64,000 nt of DNA from Arthrobacter sp. B1I2. GTDB lineage: Bacteria; Actinomycetota; Actinomycetes; Actinomycetales; Micrococcaceae. This document shows, piece by piece, positions 26,242 through 34,563 of this stretch. Numbering within the stretch: the first letter of the stretch is position 1; every line of letters starts with the position of its first letter. The notes under the pieces are model-generated. The model was not told the DNA's origin and made no database searches. It was given only the letters and a program-made list of their open reading frames with translations. The DNA lies in assembly GCF_030816485.1 (NCBI RefSeq), contig NZ_JAUSYC010000002.1:1-64000 (forward strand), read 5' to 3'. The position numbers and the translations under genes were made by a program.

Positions 26242-26784
26242 TTAGCGGTTGGAGCCCCAGCGCATTCGGACACCCTGCTCGATCGCGTCTCGCAGGGTGA
26301 CGCCCTCGTTTTCCTGGGCGTCGTAGAGCAGATCCAGGATCTCCTGGGACACGCGCGTGCTCAGCGGGAAGGTGACCTCGCGGCGCTGGGACTTCTTGTT
26401 CGTAGTCGCCTTGACCTTTGACCCTCTGGAGGCCTGGCGGGCAGGAGCTGGTGCCAGCGACTCGAAGGGAACCGCGGCCTCTGCAGGGGCAGCCTGGGCA
26501 GGTACTGCCTGGACCGACGTCTCCACTGCAGCCTCTGGTTCTGGCGCTGAGACGGGCTCAGCTGCGGGAGCATGAACCGCAGCCGGCGCTGCTTCTTCGG
26601 TCGGATCCTTCTCTCCTCCCCCACTAACGAGGGTGGCCTCAGCCTGGACCGGGGCTGCGGAGGGAGCTGCCGGGGAATGCGTTGCCGGGTTGTAGTCGAC
26701 AGGGTCCACCGTCTCATCCGGAGCGGGCCGGGGCCGGCGGCGCAGTTGTGCGGGTCGGTCTTTGATTACGCTTGCCTCGGTCAT
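26242..26784 (-). CDS. ParA partner, centromere-binding CopG-like protein
   Basis: 180 residues from ATG 26784, which overlaps the parA stop by 4 bp (ATGA). It has a short basic N-terminus (IKDRPAQLRRRPRPA), then about 90 residues of Pro/Ala/Glu/Val-rich disordered linker. The C-terminal domain is REVTFPLSTRVSQEILDLLYDAQ, then EGVTLRDAIEQGVRMRW, a strand-helix-helix pattern as in ribbon-helix-helix centromere binders. The basic N-terminus is where small partition proteins stimulate ParA. The likely target is the CATGCATG palindrome field that flanks the operon. Confidence 0.7.
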   Translation of the reverse strand: MTEASVIKDRPAQLRRRPRPAPDETVDPVDYNPATHSPAAPSAAPVQAEATLVSGGGEKDPTEEAAPAAVHAPAAEPVSAPEPEAAVETSVQAVPAQAAPAEAAVPFESLAPAPARQASRGSKVKATTNKKSQRREVTFPLSTRVSQEILDLLYDAQENEGVTLRDAIEQGVRMRWGSNR

Positions 26785-27551
26785 CGGATGATCTCTTTCA
26801 TCAGCTCGGTGTAGGCCTCCACTACCGGCAGGCCTTTGCGGTACTCCCCGTACCACTCCTGGGTCATGCGCATCTCTTGGACGATGGTACGGTGCGGAAC
26901 CAGCGGGGTGAGCAGCATCCCGGTCTCCCGCAGCTCCTCGATGCTGGCGACCGCGATTCTGGACATGACGGTGGAGGCAACGGCGCCGACGATGATGCCG
27001 GCTTCATGGAGGTTGTCGGGCGCACCGATGCGCTTGCGTGAGGTGCGGAACTGTTCAACGCTGCGGCGGGCACCCGCTACCCCATCGACACCGTCCACCG
27101 TTGCGCCGGCGGCGTACACGATGGTGTCTGCTGCGTTGAGCGCGGAGAGAGTAAGCGGCCCACCCTGACGGTTCGGGCAGTCGATGATGACGACGTCGGC
27201 ATCGATACCCATCAGGGATGTCTTCAGGCGGAGCTCTGCGTGATCGGCCCGGTCTGCTTCACGGTTGGAGACGCTGCGGGCAGACGGAACGACGCGGAGG
27301 TTGGGGAACCAGCTGGACTCCACGGCTAGGTCTTCAGCCCAACCCTCTGGGTCCGGGTCGCCCAGGATGGCACCGACGTGGAGCCCAGACTCCTTCGGTT
27401 CTACCCCGATCCACTTGGTTGCGGCGGCACGGGGGTCGAGGTCAACGAGGACCACTTTGCGTCCCGAGGCGGCAGTTACAGCGGCGAGAGAGACAGCTGA
27501 CGTCGTCTTGGTGGCGCCACCTGACTCGCTGTAAACCATGATTGTTTGCAT
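26781..27551 (-). CDS. parA: ParA partition ATPase
   Basis: 256 residues from ATG 27551; an in-frame start 12 codons upstream is less likely, because GGGAAG lies near 27551. It has no N-terminal regulatory domain (type Ib size). Walker A is ESGGATKTT (9-17): the catalytic Lys16 is present, but the signature Lys of KGGxxK is replaced by Ser10. VVLVDLDPRAAATKWIG (switch I) and VVIIDCPNRQGGPLTLSALNAAD (switch II) follow. Loss of the signature Lys may change the ATP sandwich dimer. It forms an operon with the CopG-like partner. Confidence 0.88.
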   Translation of the reverse strand: MQTIMVYSESGGATKTTSAVSLAAVTAASGRKVVLVDLDPRAAATKWIGVEPKESGLHVGAILGDPDPEGWAEDLAVESSWFPNLRVVPSARSVSNREADRADHAELRLKTSLMGIDADVVIIDCPNRQGGPLTLSALNAADTIVYAAGATVDGVDGVAGARRSVEQFRTSRKRIGAPDNLHEAGIIVGAVASTVMSRIAVASIEELRETGMLLTPLVPHRTIVQEMRMTQEWYGEYRKGLPVVEAYTELMKEIIR

Positions 27552-27642
27552 GGGTTCCAGCTTCCCGGGGGGACTTGTGCGTTTCAAGGAGCCACGCCGA
27601 CCACGCCCCCGCTTTGATCAAACTGGCATGACAGGTTTCTTT

Positions 27643-28695
27643 CATTCATGCATGAATGGAATTATGCACGCATGGATGCAGCATTCTTCTCCTGCCGGTC
27701 GTTGTCGGCGCCAAGGGCACGCAGACCACTCCCCTCCCCCACCAGGGTCAGGGGCGATTCACGTGCAGGCCCGGGCGTCCTCAGTCCTGCGGCGCGTCCT
27801 TCGTGCTTGCAGTCATGCATGAACGAATGCAAGACCGCCATGTCAGCAGGATGATCTGGACGGGGGTCGGACTCGGTGTCAGAGCGGACCAGTTGGTAGC
27901 GAGGATCCAACTACATCCCTGCATGCTTCCTCCAGTGCCAACATGCGAGGATGCATGCAAGCTGGCGTTCATGCCCGCGTCCATGCATGCAGGCATGCAT
28001 GGCGGCATGCGGGGCTGCACGCTTGCGCTCAAGCTGGCTGGCCACCAGCTTTGCTTGGGTTAACGCTGTCTCGCGTGGACCCGGGTTTCATTTCCCGCAG
28101 GCCTTTCATGCATGAATGCACGCCTTCCATCGTCGCTCGGGCGAGATCTTCGAGATCGGGAATTAGTTAACCCAGGAGGTCCATGAACTGCCGTGGCTCC
28201 GAAGCTTCATCCATGAATGCAGGCAAGCCAGCCTGTTGCAGCTTCGAAAACTTCGTCAATCTTTTGGCATGAATGAATGCCCGTTCCCAGTGACGGACCG
28301 GCGCTTTCTGTCTTTCTTTCATTCATGCATGAAAGAAGGAATGGTACATCGGAAGTCGTCATGCCCGGGCGGAGCTTGTATTTCTGAAGGAAGGCGGAAG
28401 TGCATGCATTCATGAAGGAAGGCTTGCTGTCTGGCTCGGGAATCCACTCACCCTTGCTGCCGTCAGCCCGGCCCGACCCGCGCTCGGGCCCCGCCCCTGG
28501 CGAATTGCAGCCTCGCGATCATCGTCTCGTGACCTCCGGTGTCGTCCATGCTGGTGGGGGAGGAACGGGGCCGGAGCGCTTGCGAGCATGCTGGCACGCG
28601 CGAAAGCATGCGCGCCGAACGGCTTGCCTGCCTGCCTGCTGTCCTGACAGCACGCTAGCCCGCATGCATGGTTGCGTTCATGCATGCATGCATGG
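27643..28695. repeat. Field of CATGCATG palindromes, candidate partition centromere
   Basis: This 1.05-kb gene-free stretch upstream of parA is packed with palindromes on the core CATGCATG. Perfect TTCATGCATGAA sites are at 27645-27656, 28105-28116 and 28322-28333. A near-perfect site is at 27813-27823. Variants are at 27951, 27982-28001, 28211, 28267-28280, 28401-28416, 28662-28670 and 28677-28695, the last being CATGCATG extended in tandem. Isolated GCATGC sites add to the field (27921, 28005, 28586, 28606). Spacing is irregular. Frames here are forced by the repeats (Met-His-Ala runs) and are not real genes. Confidence 0.75.
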
Positions 28696-29080
28696 GGGAT
28701 GGCGCGAAGGCTTGCCGCGTTGCCTTCGTCAAAGTCTCGCCGATAACGGTATTGGCGTTCGTCTCGCCCTCGATCAGCAGGAGTTTGTGGGCGAAGTCTT
28801 CGGTTGCCGCTCAGGGGGCTAATTTGGTCCCGCGTTCTCGGACTGTTTGAACGTTGAATACGGCTTGTTCGATGACGAACGTTCTGGAGGTGGATTGAAG
28901 TGCAGCGGTGGAAGGGTGGAGATGGGACGCGATATCACGGGGACACGTCAATAACGACCGATATCTTGAGTCGTCTTCAGGCTGTCCGTCATGTAGTTCA
29001 CGGGGGTTTGAGGCTCTGGTTGCTTCGTTGTGGATGGGTTAGCGTCTTGTCCGTCCACGAGGCAGCTGACGGGAGCGGCG
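28696..29080. other. Gap before the Tn554-like genes
   Basis: About 385 bp between the palindrome field and the first recombinase. It should contain the left end of the Tn554-like element, but that family lacks terminal inverted repeats, so the boundary cannot be read directly. No gene is supported. Confidence 0.4.
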
Positions 29081-30184
29081 ATGCGGGTATCGAAGGTGTT
29101 GGATCCGGCAAGCAATGCGGTGTCGTACACAGTGGTCGGCGTGGCCGGTGTTGTGGAACCGGCGGAGCGTTACCTCCGGTATTTGGCCGAAACCGAGCGG
29201 TCACCGAACACGATCAAGGCCCACGCCCACGATTTGAAGGACTGGTTCGTTTTCCTGCACGAATACGGGCTCGACTGGCAGTCGGTGAAGCTGGAAGACG
29301 TGGGGGCGTTCATCCGGTGGCTGCGACGTCCGCCGGACATGCGTGGCCAGGTCGTTTCGGTGCTTCCGACGATCGGGCACCATTGCGGCGAGGCGACGGT
29401 GAACCGCAAACTTTCCACCGTCTCGATCTTCTATCAACATGCCGCCCGACATGGCCTTGACCTCGGCGAGCTGATCACGTGCTGGGACCCTTCCGCCCGA
29501 CAGGGTGGCTGGAAACCCTTCCTGCACCACATCAGCAAGGGGGCGGCGAAACAGCGCCGGGTGGTGAAGCTTCCCGTGACGGCAAGGATTCCCCGTCTGC
29601 TGGCCCCCGAGGAGGTCCAAAGCATTCTGGATTCGTGCGAGCACCGCCGGGACCGGTTGCTGTTCGCGCTGCTCCATGACGCGGGTATCCGAATCGGTGA
29701 GGCCCTGGGGCTCCGGCATGAGGACATCGCCGTGGCCGAACGGGAAATCACTGTCCGTCGGCGCGATAACACCAATGGTGCGCGTGCGAAGTCGCCGCAT
29801 TCGCGAACCGTCCCCGTCGCCGCCGAACTGATCCGGCTGTATGCCGGCTACCTCGACGTCGAATACGGTGACCTGGATTCCGACTACGTCTTCGTCAACC
29901 TGTGGGGCCGGCCCTACGGGCAAGCAATGACATATGCCGCCGTCCATGACCTGGTGCGGCGGCTCCGGCGGCAGACGGGCATCGCGTTCGACCCGCACTG
30001 GTTCCGGCACACCTATGCCACTCGGATGCTTCGGGAGAACGTCCCGGTCGAGGTGGTCTCTAAACTATTGGGCCATGCGAGCCTGACGACAACAGTCAAA
30101 ACCTATGCGCATATCTCCAGCGATGATGCCCGCCGCGCACTGGCCGATGCGGGCTGGTTCGCCTCCAGGACGGTGACGATATGA
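29081..30184 (+). CDS. Tn554-like transposase A, tyrosine recombinase
   Basis: 367 residues from ATG 29081 (MRVSKVLDPASNAV). A SAM-like core-binding domain (ERYLRYLAETERSPNTIKAHAHDLKDWFVFLHEYG) precedes the catalytic domain. Arg I lies in DAGIRIGEALGLRHEDI; HWFRHTYATRML holds the His-x-x-Arg; LLGHASLTTTVKTYAHIS holds the His/Trp position and the Tyr nucleophile. It overlaps the next gene by 4 bp. It acts with TnpB and TnpC in excision and insertion. Confidence 0.88.
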   Translation: MRVSKVLDPASNAVSYTVVGVAGVVEPAERYLRYLAETERSPNTIKAHAHDLKDWFVFLHEYGLDWQSVKLEDVGAFIRWLRRPPDMRGQVVSVLPTIGHHCGEATVNRKLSTVSIFYQHAARHGLDLGELITCWDPSARQGGWKPFLHHISKGAAKQRRVVKLPVTARIPRLLAPEEVQSILDSCEHRRDRLLFALLHDAGIRIGEALGLRHEDIAVAEREITVRRRDNTNGARAKSPHSRTVPVAAELIRLYAGYLDVEYGDLDSDYVFVNLWGRPYGQAMTYAAVHDLVRRLRRQTGIAFDPHWFRHTYATRMLRENVPVEVVSKLLGHASLTTTVKTYAHISSDDARRALADAGWFASRTVTI

Positions 30185-31680
30185 CCACTCTGCATCCCGT
30201 GCCCTCACGAAACGTCCCACTGCCGGTCCGGACGGGGCCCTCCCTGGGCGCCGCGCCGTGGGAGACCGAGTTCCCCAAGGACGTCTGGCATGCCAGGGCC
30301 CTCGGTATCGCCGCCCGCAGCCAGGTCACTGTCCACTTCGATAACATCACCCGGCCCTGGCTGAAGCAGCTAGCCAAACGATGGGCCCGCTGGCGGCTGA
30401 CGACCGGGTTGACGGTTGAATCCGCGGTGCTGGGAACCAAAGCCGTGGAGAGCTTCAACGCCTTTCTGGATTCAACGAGGATCCCGGTCACCGGCACCGC
30501 CGACATAGACCGGGAGGTGATCGAAGGGTTTCTGGCTTACCTGCACACCCACAGCGCCGGAGCACCATCACACCGGATCCGGATCGGACAGTTCAACACC
30601 TTCCTGCTCACCATGCGCCGCCATGGCTGGGTGACCGATCTGCCCAGTACGGCACAGATCTACACCGAGGACTATCCCAAAGAGACGGTCCGGCAACCCC
30701 GGGCCCTGAGTGAACACGTCATGGCCCAGCTGGAAAACCCTGAAAATCTCGCCAAAATGGCCAGCCCACATCACCGACTGATCACCGTGATTCTGATCCG
30801 GTGCGGGCTGCGGATCAGCGACGCCGTGGCCCTGACCCAGAACTGCATCACTCGGGACAAGGACGGTGCCCCGTATCTGCGGTATCTGAACCACAAGATG
30901 AAACGCGAGGCGCTCGTCCCCATCGATGAGGAACTCGAACGGGCCATCGCGGAGCAGATCAGCTACGTCAACGGCACGGGCAACTCCGGGACGCGACTTC
31001 TTTTCGCCCATGACCGGGTGGACGTTTACGGCGCCGGACACATCAGCGCAAGCTCATACACTAACGCTCTTCGGTCATGGGTCAGGGAGTGTAACGTCAC
31101 CGATGAAAATGGCACCCCTGCGGTGGTCAGCCCGCACCGCTTCCGCCACACGCTGGGTACCAGACTGATCAACCTCGACGTCCCGCAGGAGGTCGTACGC
31201 CGAATCCTGGACCACGACTCCCACCAGATGACCGCCCACTACGCCAGACTCAGCGACACCACCATCCGGCGGCACTGGGAGGCTGCACGGAAGGTCAACG
31301 CATCCGGCAGCGTCGTCGAACTCGATCCCGACGGGCCCCTAGCCGAGGCCGCCTGGTCCAAACAGCGCCTCGGCAGGGCGACCCAGGCACTGCCCAACGG
31401 CTACTGCAGCCTCCCGGTGCAAAAAACCTGCCCGCACGCCAACGCCTGTCTAACCTGTCCCATGTTCATCACCACCGCCGACTTCCTCCCGCAACACCGC
31501 GAACACCGGACCCAGGTCGTCCAGATCATCTCCGCCGCCGAAGCCCGCGGCCAACAGCGACTGGCCGAAATGAACGCCCGGGTGCTCGGCAACCTGGACC
31601 GGATCATCCAAACTCTCGACAACGAAACGCACGCCAACCCTGACCATCTGCACGAGGAAAACAACCGTGCGGGCAGATAA
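30181..31680 (+). CDS. Tn554-like transposase B, tyrosine recombinase
   Basis: 499 residues. Catalytic motifs: RCGLRISDAVALTQNCI (Arg I), SPHRFRHTLGTRLINLD (His-x-x-Arg) and ILDHDSHQMTAHYARLSD (His and Tyr). The extended C-terminus has a Cys cluster (GYCSLPVQKTCPHANACLTCPMF), probably zinc binding, and a helical tail (REHRTQVVQIISAAEARGQ). The Cys-rich tail after the Tyr is typical of TnpB of Tn554-type elements. Its end overlaps the TnpC-like gene by 14 bp. Confidence 0.88.
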   Translation: MTTLHPVPSRNVPLPVRTGPSLGAAPWETEFPKDVWHARALGIAARSQVTVHFDNITRPWLKQLAKRWARWRLTTGLTVESAVLGTKAVESFNAFLDSTRIPVTGTADIDREVIEGFLAYLHTHSAGAPSHRIRIGQFNTFLLTMRRHGWVTDLPSTAQIYTEDYPKETVRQPRALSEHVMAQLENPENLAKMASPHHRLITVILIRCGLRISDAVALTQNCITRDKDGAPYLRYLNHKMKREALVPIDEELERAIAEQISYVNGTGNSGTRLLFAHDRVDVYGAGHISASSYTNALRSWVRECNVTDENGTPAVVSPHRFRHTLGTRLINLDVPQEVVRRILDHDSHQMTAHYARLSDTTIRRHWEAARKVNASGSVVELDPDGPLAEAAWSKQRLGRATQALPNGYCSLPVQKTCPHANACLTCPMFITTADFLPQHREHRTQVVQIISAAEARGQQRLAEMNARVLGNLDRIIQTLDNETHANPDHLHEENNRAGR

Positions 31681-32059
31681 CAGCCGCCACATCCGGCAGG
31701 CCGCGGAACGCCGGCACGAGCTCACCCGCTCCAAAGCCGTAGCGGCACTGCGTGAACTAGAAAACCAAGGCGGCGCCGTCACGTTCGAAGCCGTAGCCGC
31801 GGCCGCAGGAGTATCCCGCTCCTGGCTCTACACCCAAGCCGACCTGCGCGCGGACATCATCGGACTGCGCGACGACCGTCCACGCCAACCCAGAGCAAGC
31901 CGAAGCAGCGCAAGCACCGGCTCCGTTCGGGCCCGCCTCACCGCATCTCTTGAACGGAACCGCGAGCTAACCGCAGAAATTGAACGCCTCAGACACCAAC
32001 TGGCCCTCGCATTGGGACACGCAAGGCGTCGGAACTCAGCGGGCACTGAGGAAGCGTGA
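31667..32059 (+). CDS. TnpC-like / DUF6262 protein
   Basis: 130 residues from GTG 31667. The N-terminus has a helix-turn-helix (SKAVAALRELENQGGAVTFEAVAAAAGVSRSWLYTQADLRADI), followed by a basic linker and a coiled coil (LTASLERNRELTAEIERLRHQLALAL). This is the DUF6262/TnpC layout, the third gene of Tn554-like modules; in that family TnpC influences orientation or efficiency of transposition. It closes the three-gene operon. Confidence 0.8.
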   Translation: MRADNSRHIRQAAERRHELTRSKAVAALRELENQGGAVTFEAVAAAAGVSRSWLYTQADLRADIIGLRDDRPRQPRASRSSASTGSVRARLTASLERNRELTAEIERLRHQLALALGHARRRNSAGTEEA

Positions 32060-32148
32060 CGGGGGCGAACGTCGTCCGGCACAAAGATGTACAACTGACC
32101 TTCCAGAGCCTGAGCGGTGGTGCACGATGGGCCCGCTACGCTTGGCGA

Positions 32149-32847
32149 GTGGAAATTCGAGCCGTCCTATTCGATCTGGACAACACCCTGTTCGATCATC
32201 CGACGTCTGTCCGCGCCGGAGTGGATGCGTTCCTCCGACATCTCGGAACGGAGCAGTCCGACGAACTGACGCGTTCGTGGTTTGAGATCGAGCAAGTCAA
32301 CTACGACCGGTTCCTCACCAAGGAACTCTCATTCCACGAACAGCGCCGTGAGCGGCTCCGCGACTTCCTCCCTCAAACCGGGCTTGCCGTTCCCAAAACG
32401 GATACCCAGCTCGACGATCTCTTCGCCGTCTATCTCAGGAAATACGAGGAAGCGTGGACAGCGTTTCCGGACGCGGCACCCGCCCTGCTGGATCTACGGG
32501 CCGCCGGCATGCCCGTGGGCGTCGTCACCAACGGGAACCACGACCAGCAGACCTCGAAAATCAACAGGATAGGCCTCGAACCGCTGATAGACCGGATCTT
32601 TAGCTCGGAACTTACCAACCACGCCAAACCGGCCCCAGAAGCGTTCGCAGAGCCCTGCAAAAGCATGCAATTATCGCCTGCCCAGACCCTGTACGTCGGG
32701 GACAACTACCGAGTTGATATCGAAGGAGCCCGGAACGCGGGACTACAAGCCATCCATCTCAACCGGGAGGGCACCAGAGGTAAGGGGACAATCCAAAGTC
32801 TCGCGGAATTGCTTCCACTTCTCATCGAAGGAACCCACGTCATCTAG
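32149..32847 (+). CDS. HAD-family phosphatase
   Basis: 232 residues from GTG 32149 (VEIRAVLFDLDNTLFDHP). All four HAD motifs are present: DLDNTLFDH (nucleophile Asp, acid Asp), VVTNGN (motif II Thr), the motif III Lys in NHAKPAPEAF, and VGDNYRVDIEGARNAG (motif IV). The helical cap after motif I makes it a class I HAD like YjjG or phosphoglycolate phosphatase. It lies 90 bp after the TnpC-like gene and could be cargo of that element or host DNA at its target. The substrate cannot be read from sequence. Confidence 0.88.
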   Translation: MEIRAVLFDLDNTLFDHPTSVRAGVDAFLRHLGTEQSDELTRSWFEIEQVNYDRFLTKELSFHEQRRERLRDFLPQTGLAVPKTDTQLDDLFAVYLRKYEEAWTAFPDAAPALLDLRAAGMPVGVVTNGNHDQQTSKINRIGLEPLIDRIFSSELTNHAKPAPEAFAEPCKSMQLSPAQTLYVGDNYRVDIEGARNAGLQAIHLNREGTRGKGTIQSLAELLPLLIEGTHVI

Positions 32848-33121
32848 GTTGACCGATCCGTGGGCGACACCATCTCGAGTGAATCACGATTTTCGGACGG
32901 ACTTCGAGGACCAAAGACTCCCCGGGTGCACGTCCTGGACATTGTCCAGAGCGGAAGCGCCCCGTAATCACAGCGTCGAACGCGCGCGACTAAAGATATC
33001 GATCGTTTCTGACCTGCATCCGGCAAGCCTCCGAAAAATGTCGCAAAAGCACTCATATCGTTGGTCAGAACTGGTTTCCGAAATGAAAACTGGTCAAAAC
33101 CCACAGTGGAGGCTTTTTGAC

Positions 33122-33712
33122 GTGTCTGGCAACGTAATTGGTTACGCGAGGGTCAGCACCCGGGGACAGTCATTGGATTCTCAAGTGGATGCGCTCGTTG
33201 CGGCAGGGGCCGTGCGTGTATTTCAGGAGTACGCTTCCGGCGCCACTCAGGCGAGGGCGCGGTGGAAGGAATGCCTGGGCTACCTGCAGCCAGGCAATGT
33301 TCTGACAGTTGCTGACCTGACCAGACTGGGCCGGAGTACCGCAGATCTGGCTGACATTGTGACGGTGCTGGGGCAGCGGGGGATAGGGTTCCGGTCTCTC
33401 GCTGAACCGTGGCTGGATACTGCCAGCGCACACGGCAAGCTGATCTTTGACATGTTCGCATCCCTTGCAGAGTACGAACGGTCTCGGCTGTCTGAACGGA
33501 CAAAGGCCGGCCTGGCGGCGGCGAAAGCACGTGGGCGGCTTGGTGGCCGGCCTCGAACGATGACTCCGTCTAAAACCGAGGCCGCCCGGCAGCTGCGCAG
33601 TCAAGGAAAAACTTTGAAGGAGACTGCCCAGATACTCAGCGTCAGTGTCTCCTCACTGACCCGGGCCCTTAGCCGGAATGACGTCCCAGAAGTCGCAACC
33701 GCAGCGGCGTAA
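33122..33712 (+). CDS. Serine recombinase (resolvase/invertase)
   Basis: 196 residues from GTG 33122, with GGAGG 9 bp upstream; an in-frame ATG at 33083 is an alternative. The N-terminal catalytic domain starts VIGYARVSTRGQSLDSQ (nucleophile Ser) and continues with LTVADLTRLGRSTADL, then FASLAEYERSRLSERTKAGLAAAKARGR. The C-terminal helix-turn-helix is TPSKTEAARQLRSQGKTLKETAQILSVSVSSLTRAL. This is the small resolvase/invertase type, which can resolve multimers or invert DNA. No obvious paired crossover site was found nearby. Confidence 0.9.
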   Translation: MSGNVIGYARVSTRGQSLDSQVDALVAAGAVRVFQEYASGATQARARWKECLGYLQPGNVLTVADLTRLGRSTADLADIVTVLGQRGIGFRSLAEPWLDTASAHGKLIFDMFASLAEYERSRLSERTKAGLAAAKARGRLGGRPRTMTPSKTEAARQLRSQGKTLKETAQILSVSVSSLTRALSRNDVPEVATAAA

Positions 33713-33831
33713 CGCAGCTCTACTTTTGAGATAGCTTCTGGGACGCTCAGGTTACGGACAAGCCGGTATACGGCGGGAAGGTAGCCGCGGGGGAGTGAGT
33801 GATAGCTCTTCGTGTAGCGAGTTTCCCCGCG

Positions 33832-34359
33832 TTACTGCTTATCGGCCCAACGTTCGTGGGCGGACTGTCGGCTGATCCCGACTGCACGGCCGATGTCCGC
33901 CCAGGAGGCTCCCGCCGCCTTCGCCGCGGCAACGGTCTTATCCAACCTCTGGCCGGCCTGGCTGTGCTCACACGCAGCTGCTGCAACACTTAGGATCGCT
34001 TCCGATGGGGCGATGTGGGCCTTCCACTCATCGTGGATGGCGTCTTCAACCTCTCGAGAGGCGTCAGCGAAATCCTCCAGCGCAACGTAGTCCCGACGCT
34101 CACCGAAGTCAGCATCGGCCGGCGAAGCAACTCTTTTCCACATCTCGCCTTGCCAGCCGCAATCGCAGGCTCCACGCCAGCCCATCATCTCTGCATCGGG
34201 AACTACTTCGTAGTCAGTCATCAGCTTGTCCCGCTTGTACCGCCCGGATACACCCTTGACGAGCCTTCCTTCACCTGAAGACGAGGAAGATAACCGTCCA
34301 TCAGGCGCTACACAGGCAGCCCACCCCTCGTGTTCGTTGTCGTTTGAAATCCAGCCCAC
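33832..34359 (-). CDS. Protein with C-terminal helix-turn-helix, controlled by tandem palindromes
   Basis: 175 residues from GTG 34359 (VGWISNDNEHEGW), with GGAAAGG 9 bp upstream. The N-terminal half has small sheet-like segments and CDCGWQGE, perhaps a metal knuckle. The C-terminal 35 residues are a helix-turn-helix (AAKAAGASWADIGRAVGISRQSAHERWADK). Two 18-bp palindromes lie directly upstream and may be its own operators. I do not recognise the N-terminal part. Confidence 0.7.
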   Translation of the reverse strand: MGWISNDNEHEGWAACVAPDGRLSSSSSGEGRLVKGVSGRYKRDKLMTDYEVVPDAEMMGWRGACDCGWQGEMWKRVASPADADFGERRDYVALEDFADASREVEDAIHDEWKAHIAPSEAILSVAAAACEHSQAGQRLDKTVAAAKAAGASWADIGRAVGISRQSAHERWADKQ

Positions 34360-34373
34360 TGTCCGACCTTTCC

Positions 34374-34416
34374 TGTCAGGAGTTCCTGACAGCCAGTCTC
34401 TCAGGAGCCCCTGACA
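34374..34416. promoter_or_regulatory. Two tandem operators TGTCAGGAGTTCCTGACA and a variant
   Basis: The first palindrome (34374-34391) is perfect apart from its centre. The second (34399-34416, TCTCAGGAGCCCCTGACA) differs at three positions. Start-to-start spacing is 25 bp, and they end 15 bp before the GTG start of the helix-turn-helix gene, where a repressor would block its promoter or translation start. Confidence 0.7.
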
Positions 34417-34460
34417 TTGACTAGGCATAGCGGCACAGAATGCTTACGGTCCAGCGATGG

Positions 34461-34489
34461 GTGTCCCCGGTTTCAAGGAAATGGAACAC
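34461..34489. repeat. Boundary dyad A (TTTCAAGGAAATGG core)
   Basis: An imperfect dyad around TTTCAAGGAAATGG, preceded by GTGTCCCC and followed by AACAC. Related dyads occur at 39018-39045 and 45412-45439. All three lie between gene cassettes rather than inside genes. Confidence 0.45.
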
Positions 34490-34563
34490 TCCGATCCATG
34501 ACCCTTAACTCTAAGAACCCGCCAAAGTCGTCCTGGTTCCGGGACTCCCACGATTCCGCGGAA

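Larger units (their letters stand above)
29081..32059 (+). mobile_element. Tn554-like transposition module (three genes)
   Basis: Two different tyrosine recombinases and a small helical protein are encoded head to tail with overlaps (ATGA at 30181, then 14 bp at 31667). This is the TnpA-TnpB-TnpC order of Tn554-family elements, which insert site-specifically and have no inverted repeats or target duplications. True ends lie outside these coordinates. A GATGTA hexamer at 32086-32091 equals the core I recall for Tn554 attachment sites, but one hexamer may be chance. Confidence 0.75.

Noticed and set aside
28401..28695. CRISPR-like array
   Set aside because: The repeats are short palindromes with irregular spacing and no uniform spacers.
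27643..28850. Several frames of 60-140 residues with Met-His-Ala-Cys runs
   Set aside because: They are forced by the CATGCATG repeats on both strands, have no ribosome-binding site and no family pattern.
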